From: Actinomycetes bacterium
GTDB lineage: Bacteria > Actinomycetota > Actinomycetes > Actinomycetales > Microbacteriaceae
Length of the DNA: 17,403 nucleotides
Assembly (NCBI GenBank): GCA_023386365.1
Contig: JAEWJX010000113.1
Span: 1-17,403, forward strand
Direction: 5' to 3'
Below are positions 1 through 8,300 of this stretch, one piece after another. Numbering within the stretch: position 1 is the first letter of the stretch; every line of letters starts with the position of its first letter. The position numbers were made by a program, and so were the translations under genes. Below the pieces are notes generated by a model. That model searched no databases and was not told the DNA's origin. It saw only the letters and a list, made by a program, of their open reading frames with translations.

Positions 1-218
1 TCGTTGTTCTGCGCGTTGGCCGCGGCGCTGGCGATCACCTTGGCGACCGGCTCACTGGCCTGCTGAGGCGCCCACCGCAGGATGTCGAGGGCTTCCTCGA
101 CACTCTTGCCGCGGACCAGATCGATGACCCGGCGTGCCTTGCTCGCCGAGATGCCGACGTAGCGGGCGACCGCCATCGCATTGGGGTACGTGGACGGATT
201 CGTCGTTGCTGTTGTCAT
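1..218 (-). CDS. rplV: 50S ribosomal protein L22 (N-terminal part, runs off the window)
   Basis: The minus strand from the ATG at 218 reads M-T-T-A-T-T-N-P and continues open for 72 complete codons to the window edge. The segment ARYVGISASKARRVIDLVRG, followed by a stretch ending VIASAAANAQNN, is typical of the N-terminal half of L22. L22 binds 23S rRNA and its hairpin (in the missing C-terminal half) lines the exit tunnel. The start codon overlaps the rpsS stop in an ATGA at 215-218, so the two are very likely translationally coupled. The gene is partial only because the window ends; no frameshift is visible. Confidence 0.95.
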   Translation of the reverse strand, partial: MTTATTNPSTYPNAMAVARYVGISASKARRVIDLVRGKSVEEALDILRWAPQQASEPVAKVIASAAANAQNN

Positions 219-496
219 CGCCTCTTGCTCTTCCGGTCATCCTTGATGTGACCCTTGAAGGTGCGGGTGGGGGCGAACTCGCCCAGCTTGTGCCCGACCA
301 TCGCCTGGGTGACGAACACCGGCACGTGCTTGCGGCCGTCGTGGACCGCGAAGGTGTGCCCGATGAAGTCAGGGATGATGGTCGACCGACGCGACCAGGT
401 CTTGATGACCTGCTTGGTGTTCTTGTCGTTCTGGACGTCGACCTTCTTGAGCAGATGGTCGTCGACGAACGGGCCCTTCTTCAGGCTGCGTGGCAT
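215..496 (-). CDS. rpsS: 30S ribosomal protein S19
   Basis: The 93-residue product starts MPRSLKKGPFVDDHLLKKV and contains the family segments STIIPDFIGHTFAVHDG and GHKLGEFAPTRTF, at the usual S19 length. S19 sits in the head of the 30S subunit next to S13 and helps contact the A-site tRNA region. The ATG at 496 is preceded by AAGGA about nine bases upstream. It follows rplB by 21 bp and overlaps rplV by 4 nt, the standard S10-operon order. Nothing is unusual in the protein. Confidence 0.98.
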   Translation of the reverse strand: MPRSLKKGPFVDDHLLKKVDVQNDKNTKQVIKTWSRRSTIIPDFIGHTFAVHDGRKHVPVFVTQAMVGHKLGEFAPTRTFKGHIKDDRKSKRR

Positions 497-517
497 CGCT
501 GTTGTTCCTTCCCCGGC

Positions 518-1354
518 CTAGCGCTTCTTGCCGGTGCGCCGGCGTCGGACGATGAGCTTGTCGCTCGGCTTGTTCGGCTTGCGGGTGCGGCCCTCGGGCT
601 TACCCCACGGGCTGACCGGGTGGCGACCACCGGAGGTCTTGCCCTCACCACCGCCGTGCGGGTGGTCGACCGGGTTCATCACGACACCGCGGACGGTCGG
701 GCGCTTGCCCTTCCACCGCATACGGCCGGCCTTGCCCCAGTTGATGTTGGCCTGCTCGGCGTTGCCCACCTCGCCGACGGTGGCGCGGCAGCGCACATCG
801 ACGCGACGGATTTCACCCGACGGCATACGCAGAGAGGCGTAGGTGCCTTCCTTACCCAGCAGCTGGATGCTCACGCCGGCCGAGCGGGCCAGCTTGGCAC
901 CGCCACCGGGCCGCAGCTCCACAGCGTGGATCACGGTGCCGGCGGGGATGTTGCGCAGCGGCAGGTTGTTACCCGGCTTGATGTCGGCGTTGGCGCCGGA
1001 CTCCACGATCGCGCCCTGCTTCAGCCCGTACGGCGCGATGATGTAGCGCTTCTCGCCATCCAGGTAGTGCAGCAGTGCGATGTTCGCGGTGCGGTTCGGG
1101 TCGTATTCGATGTGCGCGACCTTGGCGTCGACGCCGTCCTTGTCGTGGCGACGGAAGTCGATCACCCGGTAGGCACGCTTGTGGCCACCGCCCTTGTGCC
1201 GGGTGGTGATGCGGCCGTGCGCGTTGCGTCCGCCCTTACCGTGCAGCGGACGGACCAGCGACTTCTCCGGGGTCGAGCGAGTGATCTCGGCGAAATCGGA
1301 GACGCTGGCACCGCGGCGACCCGGGGTCGTCGGCTTGTACTTGCGAATTGCCAT
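518..1354 (-). CDS. rplB: 50S ribosomal protein L2
   Basis: The product has 278 residues from the ATG at 1354 (MAIRKYKPTTPGRRG), the normal length. The open frame extends further upstream, but that part overlaps rplW and has no L2 similarity. The conserved NPVDHPHGGGEGKTSGG loop lies at about residues 227-243; its histidine region is the part of L2 known to approach the peptidyl-transferase centre. The C-terminus is the usual basic tail (KLIVRRRRTGKKR). A GGGAAAGAAA purine run upstream serves as ribosome-binding site. It starts 19 bp after the rplW stop and is followed 21 bp later by rpsS, within the S10 operon. Confidence 0.98.
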   Translation of the reverse strand: MAIRKYKPTTPGRRGASVSDFAEITRSTPEKSLVRPLHGKGGRNAHGRITTRHKGGGHKRAYRVIDFRRHDKDGVDAKVAHIEYDPNRTANIALLHYLDGEKRYIIAPYGLKQGAIVESGANADIKPGNNLPLRNIPAGTVIHAVELRPGGGAKLARSAGVSIQLLGKEGTYASLRMPSGEIRRVDVRCRATVGEVGNAEQANINWGKAGRMRWKGKRPTVRGVVMNPVDHPHGGGEGKTSGGRHPVSPWGKPEGRTRKPNKPSDKLIVRRRRTGKKR

Positions 1355-1373
1355 GAGTTTCTTTCCCTGGTCC

Positions 1374-1673
1374 TTAGCCGACAGCCGTGAAGATGTCGAT
1401 CGAGCCGGACTTGAGCGTGACGATGGCGCGCTTGGTGTCCTTGCGCTTGCCGATGCCGAACCGGGTGCGGCGGGTCTTGCCGACACGGTTGATGGTGTTC
1501 ACCGAGGCGACCTTGACGTTGAAGATCTTCTCGATCGCCAACTTGATCTCGGTCTTGTTCGAGCGGGGGTCGACGATGAAGGTGTACTTGCCTTCGTCGA
1601 TCAGGCCGTAGCTCTTCTCGCTCACGACCGGCGCGATGATGATGTCGCGCGGGTCCTTGTTGTAGCCGCTCAC
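1374..1673 (-). CDS. rplW: 50S ribosomal protein L23
   Basis: The 99-residue product reads MSGYNKDPRDIIIAPVVSEK and contains SNKTEIKLAIEKIFNVKVASVN followed by a basic RRTRFGIGKRKDTKRAIVTL segment, the standard L23 fold order. L23 lies at the exit of the peptide tunnel and is a docking site for trigger factor and SRP in bacteria. The start is GTG at 1673, and the four bases GTGA at 1670-1673 also hold the rplD stop, so translation is probably coupled to rplD. Length is normal for the family. Confidence 0.97.
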   Translation of the reverse strand: MSGYNKDPRDIIIAPVVSEKSYGLIDEGKYTFIVDPRSNKTEIKLAIEKIFNVKVASVNTINRVGKTRRTRFGIGKRKDTKRAIVTLKSGSIDIFTAVG

Positions 1674-2320
1674 TGGGCAGCCTCCTCGGTCTTGGTCTTG
1701 CTCGCCACGAACGAGTCGAAGGCGGCGCGCGTGAAGACGATGTCGTCGGAGACGACCACGTCGTAGGCGTTCAGCTGGTCGGCGAACAGCACGTGCACGT
1801 TGCGGAGGTTCCGCACGCTCTTCGCGCCGATCTCGTCATCCCGGTCGAGCACGATGAGCACGTTCTTGCTCGTCGCGACCTGACCCAGAACCTCGACGGC
1901 CGTCTTGGTCGACGGGACGTCGGTGCCGAACGAGGTGATGACGTGGAGACGCTCACCGCGGGCGCGGTCCGAGAGGACTCCGAGCAGAGCAGCGGAGATC
2001 ATCTTCTTGGGGGTGCGCTGCGAGTAGTCGCGCGGCACGGGCCCGTGGACGATGCCACCGCCGGTGTGCTCGGGGGCGCGGATCGAGCCCTGACGGCTGC
2101 GACCGGTTCCCTTCTGCTTGAACGGCTTGCGACCGGCGCCGGAGACCTCACCGCGACCCTTGGTCTTGTGGGTGCCCTGGCGCGCGGCGGCGAGCTGGGC
2201 GGTCACGACCTGGTGGATGAGGGGGACGTTGGTCTGCACATCGAAGATCGAGCCGGGCAGCTCGACCGAGCCGGCCTTCTTGCCCTTCGGGTCGACGACG
2301 TCGAGAGTGTTCGCAGCCAT
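1670..2320 (-). CDS. rplD: 50S ribosomal protein L4
   Basis: The 216-residue product begins MAANTLDVVDPKGKKAGSVE. Residues of about 48-90 form the Gly/Lys/Arg-rich loop (KGRGEVSGAGRKPFKQKGTG, then RAPEHTGGGIVHGP) that reaches into the peptide exit tunnel in known L4 structures. The C-terminal globular part includes NVLIVLDRDDE and LNAYDVVVSDDIVFT. The ATG at 2320 lies only 2 nt after the rplC stop, and the gene ends in the GTGA overlap with rplW. In Escherichia coli L4 also represses its own operon through the S10 leader; nothing here shows that this applies in an actinobacterium. Confidence 0.97.
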   Translation of the reverse strand: MAANTLDVVDPKGKKAGSVELPGSIFDVQTNVPLIHQVVTAQLAAARQGTHKTKGRGEVSGAGRKPFKQKGTGRSRQGSIRAPEHTGGGIVHGPVPRDYSQRTPKKMISAALLGVLSDRARGERLHVITSFGTDVPSTKTAVEVLGQVATSKNVLIVLDRDDEIGAKSVRNLRNVHVLFADQLNAYDVVVSDDIVFTRAAFDSFVASKTKTEEAAQ

Positions 2321-2322
2321 GA

Positions 2323-2973
2323 CTACGCTCCCTTCACAGCGTTGCGGACGAAGACGATGCGGCCACGCGCGCCGGGAACGGCGCCCTTGACCAGCAGGAG
2401 GCCCTTCTCGAGGTCGACCGCGTGGACCTTGAGACCCTGGACGGTGACGCGCTCGCCACCCATACGACCGGCCATGCGCATGCCCTTGAAGACACGGCTG
2501 GGGGTCGAGGAGGCACCGATCGAGCCGGGCTTGCGGTGGTTGCGGTGCGCACCGTGCGAGGCGGAGACACCCTTGAAGTTGTGGCGCTTCATGACACCGG
2601 CGAAGCCCTTGCCCTTGCTCGTGCCGACGACGTCGACGAGCTGACCGGCTTCGAAGATGTCGACCGCGAGCTCCTGACCGAGCGTGTACTCGGCGGCGTC
2701 AGCGGTGCGGACCTCGGTGAGGTGGCGGCGGGGGGTGACCCCGGCCTTCTCGAAGTGGCCGGCGGCGGGCTTGTTGACCTTGCGGGGGTCGATGGCACCG
2801 TAGGCGATCTGGACGGCCGCGTAGCCGTCCTTCTCCTCGGAGCGGACCTGGGTCACGACATTCGGGGTGATCTGGACCACGGTCACGGGAACGAGCTTGT
2901 TGTTCTCGTCCCAGACCTGGGTCATACCGAGCTTCGTGCCCAGCAGACCCTTGGTCGTCTTCACTGCAGACAT
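2323..2973 (-). CDS. rplC: 50S ribosomal protein L3
   Basis: The product has 216 residues from the ATG at 2973 (MSAVKTTKGLLGTKLGMTQV). AGAAGGAAACCC directly upstream is a good ribosome-binding site, so I prefer this start to the longer open frame. Family landmarks are LGTKLGMTQVWDE near the N-terminus, SKGKGFAGVMKRHNFKG, and HRKPGSIGASSTPSRVFKG followed by MRMAGRMGG. L3 is a primary 23S rRNA-binding protein whose loop approaches the peptidyl-transferase centre. In E. coli the loop has GSIGQ with a methylated glutamine; here the residue is alanine (GSIGA), so that modification cannot occur. It lies between rpsJ and rplD. Confidence 0.97.
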   Translation of the reverse strand: MSAVKTTKGLLGTKLGMTQVWDENNKLVPVTVVQITPNVVTQVRSEEKDGYAAVQIAYGAIDPRKVNKPAAGHFEKAGVTPRRHLTEVRTADAAEYTLGQELAVDIFEAGQLVDVVGTSKGKGFAGVMKRHNFKGVSASHGAHRNHRKPGSIGASSTPSRVFKGMRMAGRMGGERVTVQGLKVHAVDLEKGLLLVKGAVPGARGRIVFVRNAVKGA

Positions 2974-3005
2974 GGGTTTCCTTCTGGCTTCCGGGTTCAG
3001 CTCGG

Positions 3006-3314
3006 TTAGAGCTTGATCTCGATGTTGACGTCGGCGGGCAGGTCGAGGCGCATGAGCGAGTCGACGGCCTTGGGCGTCGGGTCGATGATGTCGATGAGGC
3101 GCTTGTGGGTGCGCTTCTCGAAGTGCTCGCGGCTGTCCTTGTACTTGTGCGGCGAACGGATCACGACGACCACGTTCTTCTCCGTCGGGAGCGGCACGGG
3201 GCCGACAACGGTCGCGCCCGCACGGGTCACGGTGTCGACGATCTTTCGCGCCGATGCGTCGAGGCCGGCGTGGTCGTACGACTTCAGCCGGATGCGGATC
3301 TTCTGTCCCGCCAT
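3006..3314 (-). CDS. rpsJ: 30S ribosomal protein S10
   Basis: The 102-residue product starts MAGQKIRIRLKSYDHAGLDA at the ATG at 3314 and contains GPVPLPTEKNVVVVIRSPHK and EKRTHKRLIDIIDPTPKAVD, all standard for S10. S10 is part of the 30S head and also the NusE partner of NusB in antitermination. The open frame extends about 91 codons further upstream without similarity to anything known; the family length and the AAGGAAGAGAG run ahead of 3314 fix the start. This is the first gene of the S10 operon. A 327-bp gene-free region with candidate promoter elements precedes it, and rplC follows after 32 bp. Confidence 0.98.
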   Translation of the reverse strand: MAGQKIRIRLKSYDHAGLDASARKIVDTVTRAGATVVGPVPLPTEKNVVVVIRSPHKYKDSREHFEKRTHKRLIDIIDPTPKAVDSLMRLDLPADVNIEIKL

Positions 3315-3641
3315 GGTCAGCTCTCTTCCTTGTTCCCGTGCGGCACCGATCCCGGCCCGCACATCCGCGCATCCTTCGATGCGCACCGCTGTTCTTCTGT
3401 CAATCACCTCGGCCCGGAGCGACGCACGCGGACGTGCAGCACCCATTCGGGTTCGGGATTCGATTGAAGCTTTGTTCTTCTGCTCGCGGCCCAGCCGCTT
3501 CCGGTCGCGAGGACCAGGGGCTGTGCACTGCCAGAGCAGTGAGCCGCACACGGATGCGCGGCGTGTTGAACCATGAAAGTCTGCCACACGTCCGCATTTG
3601 CTGCAACCCGGGCGTGTCGCGCTCGGGCGGCCTCCCAGCAG
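3315..3641 (-). promoter_or_regulatory. S10 operon leader and promoter region (candidate elements only)
   Basis: This gene-free 327-bp stretch must carry the S10 operon promoter, because the upstream EamA gene has an unrelated role. Two candidates can be read on the minus strand. One is a consensus -35 hexamer TTGACA at 3403-3398, but 17 bp further on there is only a poor -10 (ATCGAA). The other is TTGCAG at 3606-3601, 17 bp and CAGACT at 3583-3578. A perfect 7-bp hairpin (GCGCATC, loop GAAG, GATGCGC; 3384-3367) lies in the leader. It covers the position of the first candidate's -10, which makes the upstream candidate a little more attractive. Neither is convincing. No small gene is supported here. 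Confidence 0.4.
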
Positions 3642-4547
3642 CTACACAGACGGCGGCGCGATTCCCTCTGCAGAGGACCGATTCCGCACGCGTCCACCGG
3701 TGGCGGCGAGCCAGCATCCGGCGATCACCAGGGGGAATCCGAGCAGAAGCCCGCCCGTGAGTTCCTCCCCCAGCACGATGACGCCGAGCACGATCGCGAC
3801 CACCGGATTGACGTAGGTGAAGAGCGGCGCGCGCGCCGGACCGACCTCGTCGATGAGGGCGAAGAAGACGATGAACGCGAGGGCCGTGCACAGCACCGCG
3901 AGCGCGATGAGCGACACCGTGCTGCGCAACGTCGGCGGCGCGGACGGCACCAGCAGGGCGAACGGCAGATAGAAGAGGCCCACCGCGCCGAGCGCGATCG
4001 TGATGCTGCCGAGCGACGGCACGCCGGCGAGCTTCGTGGCGATGATGAACGGTGCGATCGCGTAGAGCACCGCCACGAGCAGCACCTCGGCCATGGCCAG
4101 CAGGGCGCCGGGCCCGGCAGCGAATCCGTGGCCGCCGACCACGATCGCGACACCCCCGAATCCGATGAGCAGACCGGTCAGCCGCAACGGCTGGAGCACA
4201 CCGCGGTCGCCGCGGAACACCGCGATGACGGCGGCCACGAGCGGCACCGTCGCGACGAGAAGCCCCGTCGTGCCCGACGGGAGGGTCTGTTCGGCGTGCC
4301 CGAGCAGCAGGAAGGGTCCGGCCATCTCGATGGCGCCGAACGCCAGCACCCAGGGCCAGTGGACGAGCGCCGGGCGGAGCGCCTTGCGGTGGATCGCGAA
4401 CGGAAGCAGCAGAAGGGCGCCACCGAGTGTGCGGAACGCGACGACCGCGAATGGCGAGAAGGTGTCCACCGCCTCCTTGATGAAGAGGTACGGGATGCCC
4501 CACAGCACGGACATCACCGCGAAGAGGATCCAGCCGCGCGAGCTCAC
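3642..4547 (-). CDS. EamA (DMT superfamily) transporter
   Basis: The 301-residue, strongly hydrophobic product has about ten predicted membrane segments in two similar halves, the usual EamA layout. The N-terminus (GWILFAVMSVLWGIPYLFIK) has the typical start of the family's first helix, with WG-P-F-K. The second half contains the family-like stretch DEVGPARAPLFTYVNPVVAI followed by VLGEELTGG, the classic end of an EamA repeat. These proteins export small metabolites or amino acids; the substrate cannot be told from sequence. The start is GTG at 4547 with AGGA about nine bases upstream. It lies 37 bp after the DUF1275 gene on the same strand, so the two may share a transcript. Confidence 0.88.
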   Translation of the reverse strand: MSSRGWILFAVMSVLWGIPYLFIKEAVDTFSPFAVVAFRTLGGALLLLPFAIHRKALRPALVHWPWVLAFGAIEMAGPFLLLGHAEQTLPSGTTGLLVATVPLVAAVIAVFRGDRGVLQPLRLTGLLIGFGGVAIVVGGHGFAAGPGALLAMAEVLLVAVLYAIAPFIIATKLAGVPSLGSITIALGAVGLFYLPFALLVPSAPPTLRSTVSLIALAVLCTALAFIVFFALIDEVGPARAPLFTYVNPVVAIVLGVIVLGEELTGGLLLGFPLVIAGCWLAATGGRVRNRSSAEGIAPPSV

Positions 4548-4584
4548 CGGCCCATCCTGGCGGAACGGACCGACATCCGCTCGC

Positions 4585-5271
4585 TCAGGCTGCAGGCACG
4601 TCGCGGGTGGCGACGATCATGAGCACCGTCGCGGCCGCGTAGATCGCCGCCGACAGCACGAGCGCCGCGACCGTCGAGACGTGCAGCAGCAGGAGCGCCC
4701 CGAGCGCCGCCCCCACTCCCATCGCGAGGACGGCGAGCAGCCGCTGCACCCACCGCTGGCCGTGGCCTCCCCCGAGGCGCGAATCGCGTGCGAGGTTGGC
4801 GATCGTGTTGGTGACCACGATCGTGGTGATGTCGCTGTTACCGACCGGCTTCACCGCCGAGACCTGCCCACCCATGGCGAACGCGAGCGTCGCCGTGACG
4901 ACGAGGAGCGCCGGCTCCGGCAGCTGCGGCACGATCGCGGCGGTCGCCGTCGCGGCGACGATGATCACCCCACCCAGGACGAGCACGACGATACTGCCGG
5001 TCGGCAGGCTGCCGGCGCGGTGGCCGCGACCGACCACGCGCCCCGACACGATCGATCCGGCCACGAATCCGATCAGCGCGATCAGGTTGTTGAGGAACGG
5101 GATGCCCGGCACACCCACCAGCGCGAACCCGAGGAAGAGCACGTTCCCGGTCATGTTGCCGGTGAACACCCGATCGAGTCCGAGGTAGCTGACCGCGTCG
5201 ATCGCACCCGTCGATGCGGTGAGCAGCAGCAGCGCGCCGATCGTCAGTCGGGGGCGGAGTGCGTGATCCAT
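4585..5271 (-). CDS. YoaK/DUF1275 family membrane protein
   Basis: The 228-residue product has the diagnostic N-terminal segment TASTGAIDAVSYLGLDRVFT directly followed by GNMTGNVLFLG, the conserved core of the DUF1275 (YoaK) family. About six hydrophobic segments follow. A central motif-like stretch (GGQVSAVKPVGNSDITTIVV, then TNTIANLA) also fits the family. The function of DUF1275 proteins is not established; they are integral inner-membrane proteins. The ATG at 5271 has only a weak ribosome-binding site (CAGG close to the start). The gene begins 50 bp after the stop of the giant protease gene, and the spacer is almost filled by a hairpin. The EamA gene follows after 37 bp. Confidence 0.88.
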   Translation of the reverse strand: MDHALRPRLTIGALLLLTASTGAIDAVSYLGLDRVFTGNMTGNVLFLGFALVGVPGIPFLNNLIALIGFVAGSIVSGRVVGRGHRAGSLPTGSIVVLVLGGVIIVAATATAAIVPQLPEPALLVVTATLAFAMGGQVSAVKPVGNSDITTIVVTNTIANLARDSRLGGGHGQRWVQRLLAVLAMGVGAALGALLLLHVSTVAALVLSAAIYAAATVLMIVATRDVPAA

Positions 5272-5281
5272 GACCTGACGA

Positions 5282-5316
5282 GGCTACCGCCGCACCGGGT
5301 GAGGGCGGCGGCAGCC
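5282..5316 (-). terminator. GC-rich hairpin after the giant repeat gene
   Basis: On the minus strand GGCTGCCGCCGC (5316-5305) pairs with GCGGCGGTAGCC (5293-5282), giving 12 pairs with one G-T and an 11-nt loop. It begins five bases after the stop codon of the giant gene and ends ten bases before the DUF1275 start. There is no T-run after it, so it is not a classical intrinsic terminator. It could end or protect the long mRNA, or hinder initiation at the next gene if the two are cotranscribed. Confidence 0.45.
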
Positions 5317-5321
5317 ACGCG

Positions 5322-8300
5322 TCAGGGGAGGTCGGCGGTGACCGGGTCGCTGACGAGGACGACCGCCGCGAAGCCGGGCTTGGTGACCGTCACGCGCGCG
5401 GTCACGAGTGCACCGACATCGGCGCCCTGCACCACGTAGCTCGACGACACGGCGCCGGGGATGAGCACGCCGGCGCGGTACCAGGCCCACCCGTAGGTGA
5501 CGTCCTCTTCGGTGATGCTGCCCACCGGCAGAGTCGCCGTGAGGGTGCCGAGACCGGTGATCACCGGAACGGCGTACGAGCCCGCGATGGTGGCGATGCT
5601 CACCGGCTCCGGCGTCGCCCAGGTCTGCGCGAGCGGAAGGAGCCCGGAGAACTGCGCCGTGACCTTCACCGACACCGTCTTGCCGAAGTCGGCGGCGGTG
5701 ACCCAGAAGTAGTCGTCGGTCGCCGCCGGAACGGCCACGCCGTTGCGGTACCACTGGTAGGTGACGTCGGGTTCGATGGTGGCGCCGCCTGCGGTGGTGT
5801 ACGTCGGCGGGGTCACGGTGAGGCTCTGCCCGACCGTCGCGGTTCCGCTCACCACGAGCGCCGAACCGGCGACGATGGTGTTGGTCCGCTGGACCGAGCT
5901 GAGCACCTTCGAGGTGTACCCGGCCTTCGACACCGTGGCGCGCACCTGCAGGAGCGCACCGGCATCCGCAGCGACGAGCGTGTACGCCGCCTTGTTGGCC
6001 CCGACGATCGCCGTCGTGCCGCGGTACCACTGGTAGGCGACGGTGGCGCTCGGCTCGGCGATGCTGCCGGCGGGCAGCTCGGCGGTGACCTTCGACGGCG
6101 CGACCGAGATGATCTGCGGTCCCGCGAGGGTCCCCGTGAAGGTGCCCGCCTTGATCGCCGTGGTGGCCGCCGACAGCTTGCTGTACGAGAGGAAACCGGG
6201 CTTGGATGCGGCGATCTTCACCGTGAGCGCTTTCGCCAGGTCGGCGGAGGTGACGGTGTAGTTCGCCGACGTCGCACCCGTGATCGCGACACCCGCGCGG
6301 TACCACTGGTAGCTGGTGGCCGCCGGGGTGACCGGCGCCCCCTGCAGGGTGAAACCGCCGGCCACGGATGCGGCGAGCGTGTTGCCGACCGCGAGCGTTC
6401 CGGTGATCGTGGGGGTGGCGCCGGTGATCGTGTAGCTCAGCGTCACCGAGTACTTCACGAGCGTCGTGTAGCCGGACTTCGAGAAGGCGACCCGCACGCG
6501 GATCGTCTGTCCGGCATCCGCAGCGACGAGGGTGTACGCCGGCTTGGTGGCGCCCGCGATGGCCGCCGAACCGCGGTACCACTGGTACGCGACGGCCGTG
6601 CCCGACGGCACCGGCGAGACACCGGCATCGGCGACCGTGAGGGTCGTGCCCGCCTGGGTGAGGCTCACCGCGAGGCCGTTGTTCGGGAACGCCGCCGAAC
6701 CCACCGCCGAGGTCGCCGTACTGGTGGCGACGTTCGGGATGGTGCCGATCGGCGCCGCGGTGACCCGCACGGTGATCGCCTTGCCGGCGTCGGCCGCGGT
6801 GAGGGTGTACGCGAAGAAGTCGTTGCCCGGGATCGCGACACCCGAACGGAACCACTGGTACTTCGGCGTGAAGCTCGCCGTGATGTCCATGCCCTGGAAG
6901 GTGAAGGTGCGCGGGCCGACGACGAGCGTCTGCCCGACGGCGACATCCCCCGTGAGCACCGGCACCGCAGGCGACGCGGTAAGGGCGTAGCTGAGGGCGG
7001 TGCTCGAGAGGGTGACGGTGGTGAAGCCGGCCTTCTTGATCGTCGCCCGCACGGATACGGCGGAGGCGCCATCCGCAGCGGTGACCTTGTAGGTGGGGGT
7101 CGTCGCCCCGGTGACCGCGACCGCGCCGCGGTACCACTGCCAGGTGACCGTGTGGCCGGTGCCGTCGATCGCGTCGACCGGGAGCGCGGCGGTGAGGGTC
7201 GGGAGCGTGTTTCCGACGGGCGTGGTGGGGACCGTGTTCGTCACCTGCGGTGCCGTGAGGGTGCCGGTGAAGACGCCCGCCTGGATCGCCGCGGTCGGCA
7301 GCGTGGTCGCGACCGGCAGCCAGCCGGCGAGGCTCTCGGTGACGCGCACCGAGATCACCTTGCCCAGGTCGGTCGAGGTGAGCGCGTAGGAGGTCGACGT
7401 CTTGCCGGCCACGGCGACGCCCGCGCGGTACCACTGGTACGCCACGGTGCGGGTCGCCGGGGCGCCGTCGCCGTCCGTCGTGCCGGGGGTGAACGATGCG
7501 GTGAGCGTGTCACCGACACGAAGCACCTCGTCGTCGCCGTCGGAGATCGCCAGACCCGTGCCGGCGGTGAGGCCGTAGGTGTCGGGCACCGAGACCAGCG
7601 CGACGGTCAGGTAGTCGGCCTTCGACACGGTGACGCGCACCTTGATCGCGGATGCGACATCCGCGGCGGCGAGCTTGTAGCTCGCCGTGGTCGCGCCGGC
7701 GATCGCCGCCGTGCCGCGGAACCACTGGTAGGCGACGACCGCGCCCGACGGCACGGTCACGCCGCGATCGGGGACCGTCAGCGTCATGGTCGCGGGCGTG
7801 AGGGCAACCTCGGGGACACCGTCGCCGATGGGGGCGAACTGGTAGCGGACGATCGCGGCGGTCGCCTTGCTCGTCGAGGCCGCGGAGACCGCACCCGGGT
7901 ACGTCGGGGTGACCCGCACCGAGATCGCCTTCGTCAGGTCGGCGGTCGCGAGCACGTAATCGGCGGACACCGCACCCGGGATCGCCACGCCGGCGCGCAG
8001 CCATTGGTAGGCGAACGTCGGGGTCACCGCACCGCCGAGGTGGGTGTACGCCGGCGTGTTGGCGTGCAGCGTCTCACCGAACGCCGAACGGCCCGAGATG
8101 GTGGGGGCGGCGGCCGGCGTCAGCGAGTAGTTCACCGACGTCGACGCCAGCGTGTAGGCGGTGTAGTTGGTCTTCGAGACCGTGTACCGCACCTGCACGA
8201 CCTTGCCGAAGTCGGCACTGGTGAGCGGGTAGGTCGCGGTGGTGCGGCCGGTGACCGCCACACCCGCGCGATACCACTGGATCTTCACGGTGGCGCCGGC

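Noticed and set aside
3315..3587. N-terminal extension of S10 by about 91 residues
   Set aside because: Exceeds the family length, has no similarity, and the ATG at 3314 has a ribosome-binding site; the open frame is due to GC content.
3573..4622. Plus-strand frame of 349 codons opposite the EamA transporter
   Set aside because: Highly charged low-complexity translation with no domain, while the minus strand gives a well-formed ten-helix transporter.
5284..7434. Second long frame of 716 codons on the minus strand within the giant gene
   Set aside because: Out-of-frame reading of the repeats, rich in Arg, His and Gly; periodicity simply copies the real repeats.
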